A stretch of DNA of 28,460 bases. Source: Phallusia fumigata. Lineage: Eukaryota; Chordata; Ascidiacea; Phlebobranchia; Ascidiidae. A program made the position numbers and the translations under genes. Below, piece by piece: positions 1-7,764 of this stretch; position 1 is the first letter of the stretch; each line of letters begins with the position of its first letter. The notes under the pieces are model-generated. The model was not told the origin of the DNA and made no database searches. It saw nothing but the letters and a program-made list of their open reading frames with translations. The DNA is taken from positions 1-28,460 of the forward strand of contig QXVZ01011219.1 in the NCBI GenBank assembly GCA_008931825.1, in the 5' to 3' direction.

Positions 1-100
1 CGTGGCTTTACAATGAATGGATTTAGTTACATAGACCAAACACAGTCGCTGCTTTTTGACTTTCAGTTTCGACTCGAATCTTAAAATAATTAGGATTCAC

Positions 101-254
101 CTTAAAATCATACCCATCAAACAATTCAACATTGCGTGAACGCTGATGCATTTTTGCTTGCATTAAAAATTGTGCTGCAAACACCAGGCAAATGAGTTTC
201 CCAATGTACAGCAATGTGGCAAATACGTAACCGTTGTAATGGTGCGACGTATTG
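101..254 (-). CDS. Possible internal exon of an unidentified membrane protein
   Basis: On the minus strand an open frame of 51 codons is bounded by a usable splice acceptor (a TACTAAT branch-like motif, then TATCTAAAG) and a donor AAG|GTGAAT. The predicted peptide has a hydrophobic stretch (YVFATLLYIGKLICLVFAAQ) that could cross a membrane, followed by a basic segment (KMHQRSRN). I do not recognise the family. No partner exon with a matching phase could be identified, and a plus-strand exon candidate lies close by, so the two may not both be real. The open frame alone could be chance. Confidence 0.25.
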
Positions 255-457
255 CTTTAGATAGGGAATATTAGTATCAATGTCTCGTCACATCCTCTGT
301 TGGTTATAATCAGGTGGAATCTTAAGATCATTTGTAATGCAAAGCAGTGGTTCTCGACTTGTTTGTCCGGTAACTCTACCAAGCTTCAGGCTTCGTCGAA
401 ATTTAGGCAGTAAATGATTAACCAACCTCCTCAAAAGATGTTGTCGTGTTTGCGCAG

Positions 458-596
458 AGAAAATCGGAAGACTGTTGACGTTTTTCGACCTTACGCCCGA
501 GGATCTGCTGGAAGCGGGAAACTCACAACGATCCGTGCAAATCCTGAACCGTCGAGCTGCTGATTCGCGACGGACTTCGTCACACAAAAAAGCCAG
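458..596 (+). CDS. Possible internal exon, unidentified protein
   Basis: A 139-base block begins after a pyrimidine-rich acceptor (TTTGCGCAG) and ends at a good donor (CCAG|GTGCGT). One frame is open throughout, and the peptide contains the plausible helical segment LLTFFDLTPEDLLEAGNSQR followed by an Arg/Ser/Lys-rich tail. The block is more GC-rich than its surroundings, as other exons here are. It would start in phase 1 and end in phase 2. The candidate last exon at 1207 needs phase 1, so an unseen exon must lie between them or they belong to different genes. The family is not recognised. A long open frame also exists on the opposite strand here but gives an Arg/Ser-rich peptide of antisense character. 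Confidence 0.3.
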
Positions 597-949
597 GTGC
601 GTATGAAAATCTCGTGAACAGAGAGTCATTCGTTTTTATTAGGGAGGTATTTTTTTACAATGAAGGACTTGTTTGTTGTGCCGTTGACTTGCTTTGTGTC
701 TGTTTGGGGTAACTATGGATCCGAACATAATCCTTCTTATAAACATGCAGGCCCAAATAGCTGTTAAAAAGAGCGTGCTTTTTTAACAACGTTTCGGCAA
801 CTGGTGATGACATATTGCTGAAAGTTTGATTAATAAAGCATGTCGCTTTTAACAATTATTTGGGCCAGCAAATTTATGATATGAATTGGATATTCTTGGT
901 ACTGCACATGTTTTAACCAGGGCTATATTTTTTTAAAACTTTTGTAATC

Positions 950-1280
950 ATCTCCACCACTTTGACAAAAAAAAAGGAGTTAGGTAACTCTGTAATGCCA
1001 ATTAAAACGGAATCCAGACGCTTGTATTACATTTTTGCAGACGATCATGAAACCCACGTGAGAAATACGTCATTCCGTTGGCCATACAACCTGTTTTCAT
1101 CACATTTTTCGTTANATCTCCACCACTTTGACAAAAAAAAAGGAGTTAGGTAACTCTGTAATGCCAATTAAAACGGAATCCAGACGCTTGTATTACATTT
1201 TTGCAGACGATCATGAAACCCACGTGAGAAATACGTCATTCCGTTGGCCATACAACCTGTTTTCATCACATTTTTCGTTA
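950..1280. repeat. Unmerged contig overlap 1 (165 bp twice, joined by N)
   Basis: Positions 950-1114 and 1116-1280 appear identical, 165 bases each, and are separated only by a single N at 1115. The left copy stops exactly where the N begins and the right copy starts exactly after it. This is the pattern of two contigs whose ends overlap but were not merged. Part of the candidate last exon at 1207-1319 is therefore present a second time at 1041-1114. Confidence 0.9.
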
Positions 1281-1319
1281 ATAGCCTCACTCTACCCGGA
1301 CTTGGCTAACTTGAAATAA
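1207..1319 (+). CDS. Possible last coding exon of an upstream gene
   Basis: After a good acceptor (ATTACATTTTTGCAG) a frame runs open to a TAA stop, encoding about 36 residues that include HVRNTSFRWPYNLF and end in YPDLANLK. A canonical poly(A) signal follows about 220 bases later, which supports a 3' end here. The frame is also open upstream of the acceptor as far as about 920, so the true start of the exon is uncertain. I do not recognise the protein. Earlier exons are either the candidate at 458-596, whose phase does not fit directly, or lie left of the window. Confidence 0.4.
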
Positions 1320-1539
1320 GATCATGATACGTCAAAACTCAGACAGATTGCGGTTTCGTTGTCAGTGTACTTTGTTGACCTGTTGGGTGTACTTTACTTG
1401 AAAGAAATGTTTTGCCCTTTTCTTCACTATATTATTATGCTTTTGTGTAAATACCCATTTTCCTGTACATGTATATACTAGAGGGCACATATATTTTACT
1501 ATCGTTTGTACTTTTGCGTGAAGCGCAATATTTTAGACA

Positions 1540-1545
1540 AATAAA
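1540..1545 (+). terminator. Poly(A) signal AATAAA
   Basis: An AATAAA hexamer lies about 220 bases after the TAA at 1317-1319, in a suitable place to end the transcript of the candidate last exon. The downstream sequence becomes AT-rich and non-coding. Confidence 0.45.
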
Positions 1546-2535
1546 CGTCACCACTGCACAATATCATTCTGTGGTATCGTTGGATAGTCTTTAGATTTAT
1601 TACCCTTATTGCACCCTTATTGCCATGAGTGGAGTCAAATATTGATAAAACTTGGATAAGGCTACCCCTTGTGACATCATAAAAATTACATTACGACATG
1701 TTGCTAGAAACTGCTTTTTTTCAATGGCTGATATAACGGTATGTAAAACTTTTGTGCGAAAAAAAACTTTTTTGGTGCGCCCAAGATGGCAAAAATGTAA
1801 AGTAACGATGGCAAAATGTAAAGTTTAATTCGTAATTCTTTAATTGTGGCGATTAATTGCGACATAGCAGTTATGAAAAGCTGCGCACTTTTGGCAGTGA
1901 CTAGTGGCCATGCCCAAAAAGTCGTTGATTACCACGTGCCTATAAGGCTAAAGGCAGTTTACTGAAACCCTAGAAGAGGTCAGTTGCTAAACTGGCGGCA
2001 AAGGCAAAAAAAGAAGAAATCCACCATCTTCGTTATTTTTTTACAGACCATTTTTTCTGGTTCCAGGAGTTGTCCTGTACATGTGCACCCCAAAACATTT
2101 TATGGTGAATTGCTAACCACCACTGTTGCTAGGCCATTTAGGCTAAAACAGACATGAAAATGAATTACTTCGTCATAGGAAAGCCTTAAGACGTAACGAG
2201 TTGACTTCCTGACAGAAGTACGCAGATTAGTCAGAATTTAGGCTATACTTCCTGAAAATAAAAGAAAGTACACTAGTAGTCACATTAAAGAAAGTACACT
2301 AGTAGTCAGAATGTGTAAACGATCTACATAAAAATTAGAATCTAAAACCTGCAAGGTGGCTTTAAATTTGCATAGCGACTTAGTTAGTGGTGTGCATTTT
2401 TTTTAATTTCAAAGTGTTTAATGACAACAAGCACATTTTTGAATAAAAACCCGAAAAAATAAGGGTAAAAATACATCTTCAATTGGAAATTCCCGGTGCC
2501 GTGGATAAGGTGTACGTTAGTCCTTCTTTTTCACT
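1546..2535. other. Intergenic stretch, no gene seen
   Basis: About 1 kb of AT-rich sequence with homopolymer runs and no open frame of coding character on either strand. The only structure noticed is a short duplicated decamer (CCCTTATTGC, near 1602-1623) and the 22-base direct repeat listed separately. Confidence 0.6.
2261..2308. repeat. 22-bp direct repeat, two copies
   Basis: The 22-base unit beginning AAAGAAAGTACACTAG occurs at 2261-2282 and again at 2287-2308, with a 26-base period. Both copies appear identical. It is a small tandem duplication in intergenic DNA with no evident function. Confidence 0.85.
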
Positions 2536-2605
2536 TTGGTACGGCGACAGCAGGGAGGCCTGTTGTGCCCACAAAACCAAATTAGAAGCGAGGAGGAACT
2601 ACTGT

Positions 2606-2615
2606 GTCACGTGAC
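2606..2615. promoter_or_regulatory. CLEAR/E-box palindrome GTCACGTGAC upstream of LAPTM4 gene 1
   Basis: The exact ten-base palindrome GTCACGTGAC lies about 970 bases before the start codon of the first LAPTM4-type gene, inside a locally GC-richer segment (about 2536-2720). This is the consensus of the CLEAR element bound by TFEB/MITF-family factors at lysosomal genes in vertebrates. A role here is inferred from the motif and the neighbouring lysosomal gene; CACGTG cores also occur elsewhere in the window near 1054, 1220, 1932, 6031 and 28447. Confidence 0.45.
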
Positions 2616-2922
2616 CGCGTTCCCAAGTACCTCTTTCTTTCTCTTCACACCGTCCCGCACGCCACAGGCGTTTTTCAGTTCCCTCAGACTCTGCTTTGTT
2701 TGCCAACAGCAAGAAGGGAACGAAATACTGCTGGGAAGACAGTAAAAAACTTGAAGCTAGTAAGGATGTTACCAGTTTAAAAAAGACCATAAAGCTGCGT
2801 AAAATGATTGTTTGCCTCTAAAATGCAGGACAGTGCAAACTACCGCAAGTTTAATCGTGACTCATGAACAGTCAATTTGCAGTCGAGATGATTCGACGGC
2901 TCGACGGCTGACGTAGCGGTCA

Positions 2923-3518
2923 GGTGACCAAGCTGTTGACGATAAGGTTTCGTCTGTTTGCGTCACACTCAAGAGGACGCCATGTTTTTTGCTGTGCTAG
3001 AGAGATGTTTGTTGGCGTTTCATCATGGAAAATCTTTAAATTTAACGATTAGAATAGCTTTATGCAGTCAATTTTCCTTCACAAATTGTGTTCGGTCGTC
3101 ACTAAAACAATAATAAAATGTGACTTTGTAGTGTAATTCAAAACTTAATACCAATAACCAGCTATTTTGTTTTATTGGTAATATGAAAAAAAGCCTTTCC
3201 CAGTTCTTGTGCGAATAAATTTTAGTTATTATTTGACTAGGCCTCTACGAATAAACTCAGCAAATATTTGGTAAACTTTTGTGATTTTTNGGTGACCAAG
3301 CTGTTGACGATAAGGTTTCGCCTGTTTGCGTCACACTCAGAGGACGCCATGTTTTTTGCTGTGCTAGAGAGATGTTTGTTGGTTTTTATTTTATTTTGTT
3401 TTATTGTTAATGTGATAAACAGCCTTTCCCAGTTCTTGTGCGAATACATTTTAGTTATTATTTGACTAGGCCTCTACGAATAAACTCAGCAAATATTTGG
3501 TAAACTTTTGTGATTTTT
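2923..3518. repeat. Unmerged allelic overlap 2, upstream of LAPTM4 gene 1
   Basis: Positions 2923-3289 and 3291-3518 are two versions of the same segment, joined by the single N at 3290. They match at both ends but differ by several single bases and by about 140 bases (roughly 3016-3160) present only in the left copy. The divergence, including a length polymorphism, is what two alleles of one locus would show. The upstream region of the LAPTM4 gene is therefore represented twice. Confidence 0.85.
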
Positions 3519-3526
3519 ATTTTCAG
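3511..3526 (+). promoter_or_regulatory. Splice acceptor in the 5' leader of LAPTM4 gene 1
   Basis: A strong pyrimidine tract ending in TTTTCAG stops at 3526, 52 bases before the start codon. It could be the 3' end of an intron in the untranslated leader or, in a Ciona-type tunicate, an acceptor for spliced-leader trans-splicing. The sequence alone cannot decide between them. Confidence 0.45.
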
Positions 3527-3578
3527 AAATTTTAAGCAAGCCTTTTTATCTGTCTTTGAAAACTCTAACTGATTCAAG

Positions 3579-5572
3579 ATGTCTGGACCAACTCCAAGAT
3601 GCTGTGGTTGTATCAACATTGTAACTGGGACCACCATTTTGGTTGTGCTCTATTTGGTAAGTGTATGGACTGTGTCAGAATGCGACAATAAGTGAAATTA
3701 AAACACGTTTGGTTTGGATCTGAAATGACTGAAGGTAGTAGGTGGTGGTGGTTGACTAAGGTTTTTTTGGTTTGAATCAAGATTAGTCATGTAATACTAT
3801 GCATAAACGTCAATTTTTTACCAAATTTAGTTTCGGTGGCTGAATGATCAAATCCAAGCTGTCCGACACATGATCAAATTTTACAACAGTTGCCTGTTGG
3901 TTCATAGCACCATTACACTATCTTTTATCACTGACATTGCATATAGAACAGGAGATGCACAAAATGGGACTTCCTTATGCAGTGTTTAAGAAAGAACAGA
4001 AATTTGCGTCATTCAACTCCCACATGTTTAGTGTAAACAAGTCTCCTCAAACAAGAACATGCTAACAAATCTAGGAAATTTCTAGGGTGGCAGCGTAGAC
4101 TTTTATAAAGGCTGCCACCCAAGAAAGTTCCACATGGGTGACCGCCACCCCTGCAATTCAATCAATGCGTATAATGCTATAATACCTTTGTGTTGTAGAT
4201 CGGTGGTGGTTTTAACATTATTTCCGGAGCAGTGAAGCTGACAGGGATGAACAACTATGACAACCAATACATTCACACATATTCAAACTCCAGTACTAGT
4301 ATGTATAAACCAAAAAATTAGATGTTGTAGTGATAAACTGTAATTTATGTGGCATTGTATAAAATCAATTGTGTTTTTGGTCCTAGCTATTTGTTAGGTT
4401 TCCTGTTGTTATGAAAATTATAGTTTAAAATTTTTTTGTAGTTTTTAATTTTTTTTTACAACTCACAGCAAACTGGATCACTCTTGCAAACGGCCTCCTC
4501 CTTGTTCTCCTTGCATCTCTTGCTCTTCATGGTCTCAGAGTTGTAGGTTTTTCTGAGTTAAAAAATCCCTATTGTCAAAAAACATGTTTGTTTACTTGTC
4601 TCACAGAAACAATCGAAATTCCTGTTGCCCTTGTTCGTCTTACAGTTGTTTGGAATTTTCTGCTACGTGATTGTCATTGGAGCAATCTGCATCTACTGGG
4701 CAAAAGTGTACCAATATCTTGCATTGGTAACCTAGTATTTTTAGCTGTATGCCCAGCACAATATGGTGTTGTAGTAAAATTCACTGTTAATGGTTGACTA
4801 AATGGATTCCAATTTTGCTAAAAATGGCCACCTAATAAGCGACAAATTTTTAATCAGGCCTCTAAATGTCACATTACACTTTTTGTACTCTTTTATTTGC
4901 TTGATGCAATGTACAACAGTTACCAAGCAACAATTTGAATTTTCATTCTTATTTACCTTTATGTTCAGTACATTTCCGAAATGTCTGAGGATGTGCAGGA
5001 GTCTTTCGACAGCATTAGCCCATCTGCCCTTGAGGCCATTGTGGTTGGAACTCTGGCATTTATTGTTTTAATAAATATCTACTTTGCCACTGTTGTGTAC
5101 AGATGCTACAAACACATATTGATCGAGGTGAGAAATTAACTCACAAAGTGATGATGTTGTTTACAGCAATGTTATTTTTCTGTCTATTTAGGCCCTTACT
5201 CCTCAGCCTATTTCTACACTTGCTTGGAACCAGGCATCTGTTGAAACTGGCATTCACATTCACAACCACACAGTAAGATGTGATATCATGGAAGATTGTA
5301 CTAGTCATAAAAAAATTGAAAGCGCTGCACTAGTCAAATTGTTACAGCAGCTGATTTCCGTGTTTTACTAAAGAATTAACTGAACTGAAAAACCTAATGT
5401 AGCCAATGATATTCAAATGATAATAAACTTGAAAAAATACTTATCTAACCTTGCAGTCATATATCTTTTTTTGTGTTAACAGCCACCACACTACAATGAT
5501 GTGCAGAAAATCCCCCTGGTAAATGATATGGAACCAGTGGATGAACAGAAGCCACCAGTTTATGCTGCTTAA
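3579..5572 (+). CDS. LAPTM4: LAPTM4-type lysosomal transmembrane protein, gene 1 (seven coding exons)
   Basis: Exons 3579-3656, 4199-4298, 4469-4542, 4607-4726, 4969-5127, 5192-5272 and 5483-5572 join in frame (intron phases 0,1,0,0,0,0; all GT-AG) to a 233-residue protein, the usual length of LAPTM4 proteins. The N-terminus carries the family's Cys cluster and GT motif (PRCCGCINIVTGT, residues 6-18). Four membrane segments are visible near residues 14-40, 62-84, 89-115 and 145-167, and the last runs into VVYRCYKHI. The tail has two PPxY motifs, PPHY (205-208) and PPVY (228-231). In this family such motifs bind NEDD4-type ubiquitin ligases and direct sorting to late endosomes and lysosomes. 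A paralogue with the same exon plan follows directly. The start is the first ATG after the leader acceptor. No canonical AATAAA was seen close downstream. Confidence 0.93.
3802..4171 (+). mobile_element. MITE-like element copy A, in LAPTM4 gene 1 intron 1
   Basis: About 370 bases resemble the element at 5959-6205 at both ends and the element at 18671-18967 in the middle, so this looks like the fullest copy of a dispersed family. The left end CATAAACGTCA corresponds to CATAGGCGTCA of copy B. A perfect ten-base stem, GGGTGGCAGC (4085-4094) with GCTGCCACCC (4111-4120), is shared with copy B. Imperfect nine-base flanking repeats (TAATACTAT and TAATGCTAT) may be an aged target duplication. No coding capacity is seen, so movement would depend on an enzyme encoded elsewhere. 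Confidence 0.6.
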
Positions 5573-5958
5573 AATGCAGTGGGGTGACACACAAATGATA
5601 TCACACAATGTACAGCCTTTGCACTAACCTTAATTATGTTGTCTACCATATTGTCCAACAATGATTTTTTGATAACTTGTGGTCTGATTTGTTTTTTTAA
5701 CAACTCTGTAAAAGTTCATGCGTATGCGCTTAAGCTTTTTGGAAACAAATTCGTAGCACGTTTATGTCAATACATTAGCATGCTTTATGTGCGTGTTATG
5801 TATTCTGTTGCCTGCGTTACATTGTGTTAAGAAGTTGGCATTATTGCTGGTTACAGACATTTCTATGTCAGTCAGGTGTTATAAAGTGGTAAACTTGTTC
5901 AAACTCTACAAAAAGCTTTTAGTAAGTAGATAGTGCTAAAAAGAACTGTTGCTGCCAG
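5573..5958. other. 3' flank of LAPTM4 gene 1
   Basis: This stretch follows the stop codon and presumably includes the 3' untranslated region. No AATAAA or other clear poly(A) signal and no coding-like exon were found. An open frame at 5636-5830 gives a hydrophobic peptide without family resemblance and is probably chance. Confidence 0.5.
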
Positions 5959-6205
5959 ACATAGGCGTCAGTTTTTTTAGCAAATTTTTTTCGTGTGAGG
6001 TGGCGAAATGATCAAATCCGAGCGGTCTGGCACGTGATAAAATTACGTACGCCCGTTGGTTTGTAGCGATATTATACTCTCTGTTATCGGTGCAAAAGCA
6101 ACAATCCAGGAAACTTCTAGGGTGGCAGCATATAATTTTTATAATGGCTGCCACCCTAGAAATTTTCAGTGGGGTGGCCGCCACCCTGGAAATCGACGCC
6201 TATGG
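5959..6205 (+). mobile_element. MITE-like element copy B with terminal inverted repeats
   Basis: A perfect ten-base terminal inverted repeat, CATAGGCGTC (5960-5969) and GACGCCTATG (6195-6204), bounds a 247-base non-coding element. The six-base sequence TGCCAG occurs directly outside both ends (5953-5958 and 6206-6211) and looks like a target-site duplication. Inside, GGGTGGCAGC (6120-6129) pairs with GCTGCCACCC (6147-6156) to form a hairpin also present in copy A. Compared with copy A it lacks a central portion. It encodes nothing recognisable. Confidence 0.7.
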
Positions 6206-6390
6206 TGCCAGCCACTACGAATTTATAAAGGCTGTTCTGGCAAATGTTTTGAGTATCGACGCTTAGATATTGTATACCGGTGCGTATTTTATTGAAACAT
6301 TAGTTAGGTCAGTAGTTCCAACCGGGGAGGAATTTTATGAGTTTTAAAAGTAAGTAATTCAGGAGTACAGTATCACGTCTTAGGTAGGCC

Positions 6391-6503
6391 CAGTGGTTCC
6401 AAACTGTTTAATATTACTTAATACCACCTATTGTCTAGTAGGGGAGGAATGAGAACTTCCAAAACAGCAAAGGGGAATGCATCAAAAAGGTTGGGAACCA
6501 CTG
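6391..6503 (+). mobile_element. Small hAT-type non-autonomous element
   Basis: The left end CAGTGGTTCCAAACTG and the right end AAGGTTGGGAACCACTG are inverted repeats of each other with few mismatches. They match the CAGTGGTTCCCAACC-type terminus typical of hAT-family elements and their MITEs. The 113-base interior is non-coding. An eight-base target duplication, expected for hAT, is not clear. A related half-terminus (CAGTAGTTCCAACC followed by GGGGAGGAAT) lies at about 6310, suggesting a second, partly decayed copy. Confidence 0.6.
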
Positions 6504-7223
6504 GATTAGGGTCTTGGAAGCGAATTAAGCGCACTGCTAAAGGTGGTGGGTTTTGATTTCGTTGGACAACAGAACAGTTATTGTATTGGGAAAAGGCCGC
6601 GACACCGAGTTGTTTCATAAAGCACCTTTATTGTCAGTTTTGTGTACGCAACGCACCAAGGTTAATACTGGGACGGCTTTCTGTTGCCATAGGACAATTG
6701 TTTGTGACTGGCTGTATGAACCCTGCGACAGGAAACGTTTTAGCATTGTGAACCTCAACTGAACTAAATTTTCGGTTAAACAACATTCTGCCCTACCCTG
6801 TTATACCGAATTTAGGCATAAACAAATTTATGCTTGGGCCTCACTTCCCCCTTGCACACAAAGAAATTCAGATGAAAGAAAAAAATGCGATGGTTTTTTT
6901 ATTTGGAACAGTGTTGCGTAAGATATATCCGCTTATAATTCTTACTATGGTTTTGAGGTATATTAAAATTTATAAGCTATATTAAACACAAAAATGTAAA
7001 AGTTTGTCTTTAACTTAAGACATTTGGAAGCGCTGGACATATAAAATGGGCCATTTTTCTTAAATATTTTTATAGTTTTGATGCATATGTAAGTACTTGT
7101 TGAAACGTGTGCCTGTTTTGTTTTACACGCGTGCCTTCCCGGAGAAGTCAACCATCACCCGAATCTCCCAGGCGTTGTTTTCCCTGGTGAAACTAACCGC
7201 CGGGTGGCGTGAATAAGCTTTTT
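6504..7223. other. Intergenic stretch before LAPTM4 gene 2
   Basis: AT-rich sequence without coding-like exons. The last part (about 7120-7220) is locally GC-richer and lies directly before the E-box listed at 7251, so it may belong to the promoter of the second LAPTM4 gene. Confidence 0.5.
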
Positions 7224-7434
7224 CAGGTAAGAAGAAACGGGCTTGCTTGTGTCATGTGACTCGATTGCCCCACACCTATCAACAGGAAGCAAATGGTTTT
7301 GTTCTCTAAAATGATCGATGTTATGTTGNCAGGTAAGAAGAAACGGGCTTGCTTGTGTCATGTGACTCGATTGCCCCACACCTATCAACAGGAAGCAAAT
7401 GGTTTTGTTCTCTAAAATGATCGATGTTATGTTG
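7224..7434. repeat. Unmerged contig overlap 3 (105 bp twice, joined by N)
   Basis: Positions 7224-7328 and 7330-7434 appear identical, 105 bases each, and are separated by the single N at 7329. It is the same dovetail arrangement as at the other N positions. The putative promoter of the second LAPTM4 gene is therefore shown twice. Confidence 0.9.
7251..7260. promoter_or_regulatory. MITF/TFE-type E-box GTCATGTGAC upstream of LAPTM4 gene 2
   Basis: GTCATGTGAC differs by one base from the CLEAR palindrome found upstream of the first LAPTM4 gene, and it contains TCATGTGA, a sequence bound by MITF/TFE factors in vertebrates. It lies about 510 bases before the start codon and occurs again at 7357-7366 only because of the contig overlap. 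A regulatory role is inferred. Confidence 0.4.
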
Positions 7435-7764
7435 TTGTTAGGTTGCCTGTTGATTCTGTTCCTGTGTTTCGGATTTTAATTTTAGCAGTAAATCAGTGCA
7501 AGGCTTTTGATTTTTTGTTTGATTCTCAACTGTCAGTGATGCTTTTGTGTTTGGTAAAAATGGAAAGCCTGTTAAATTACATGATGAAGCATTTTAGCAC
7601 ATTGTAAATATTTATTTAGAGAAATTTGGTTTGTTAACGTAATGTTTGAGCATATCAAGTTGTGAAACAAAATGAATAGAAAATTTATCATTGTGGTAAT
7701 ATCTGAACTGTTGTAGGAAAACGAAATTTACAACTGTGTTTAAAGTGTAAGATTTTAAAAAAAC

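Larger units (their letters stand above)
7224..7716 (+). other. Possible 5' leader intron of LAPTM4 gene 2
   Basis: A donor-like CAG|GTAAGAAG at 7224-7233 and an acceptor-like ACTGTTGTAG ending at 7716, 48 bases before the start codon, could bound an intron in the untranslated leader. Its real length would be about 106 bases shorter because the overlap at 7224-7434 is counted twice. Gene 1 has a comparable acceptor 52 bases before its own start. Without transcripts this remains a guess. Confidence 0.3.

Noticed and set aside
341..362. CAGTGGTTCTCGACTTG, resembling a hAT terminus
   Set aside because: No matching inverted end or target duplication was found nearby, so an element cannot be supported.
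288..629. Minus-strand open frame of 113 codons
   Set aside because: The peptide is Arg/Ser-rich with no family likeness, and the plus strand over the same bases has an exon with acceptor and donor; it is probably antisense.
7212..7218. GAATAAG, the end of the Ciona spliced-leader sequence
   Set aside because: Only seven bases match and the rest of the leader is absent, so it is chance.
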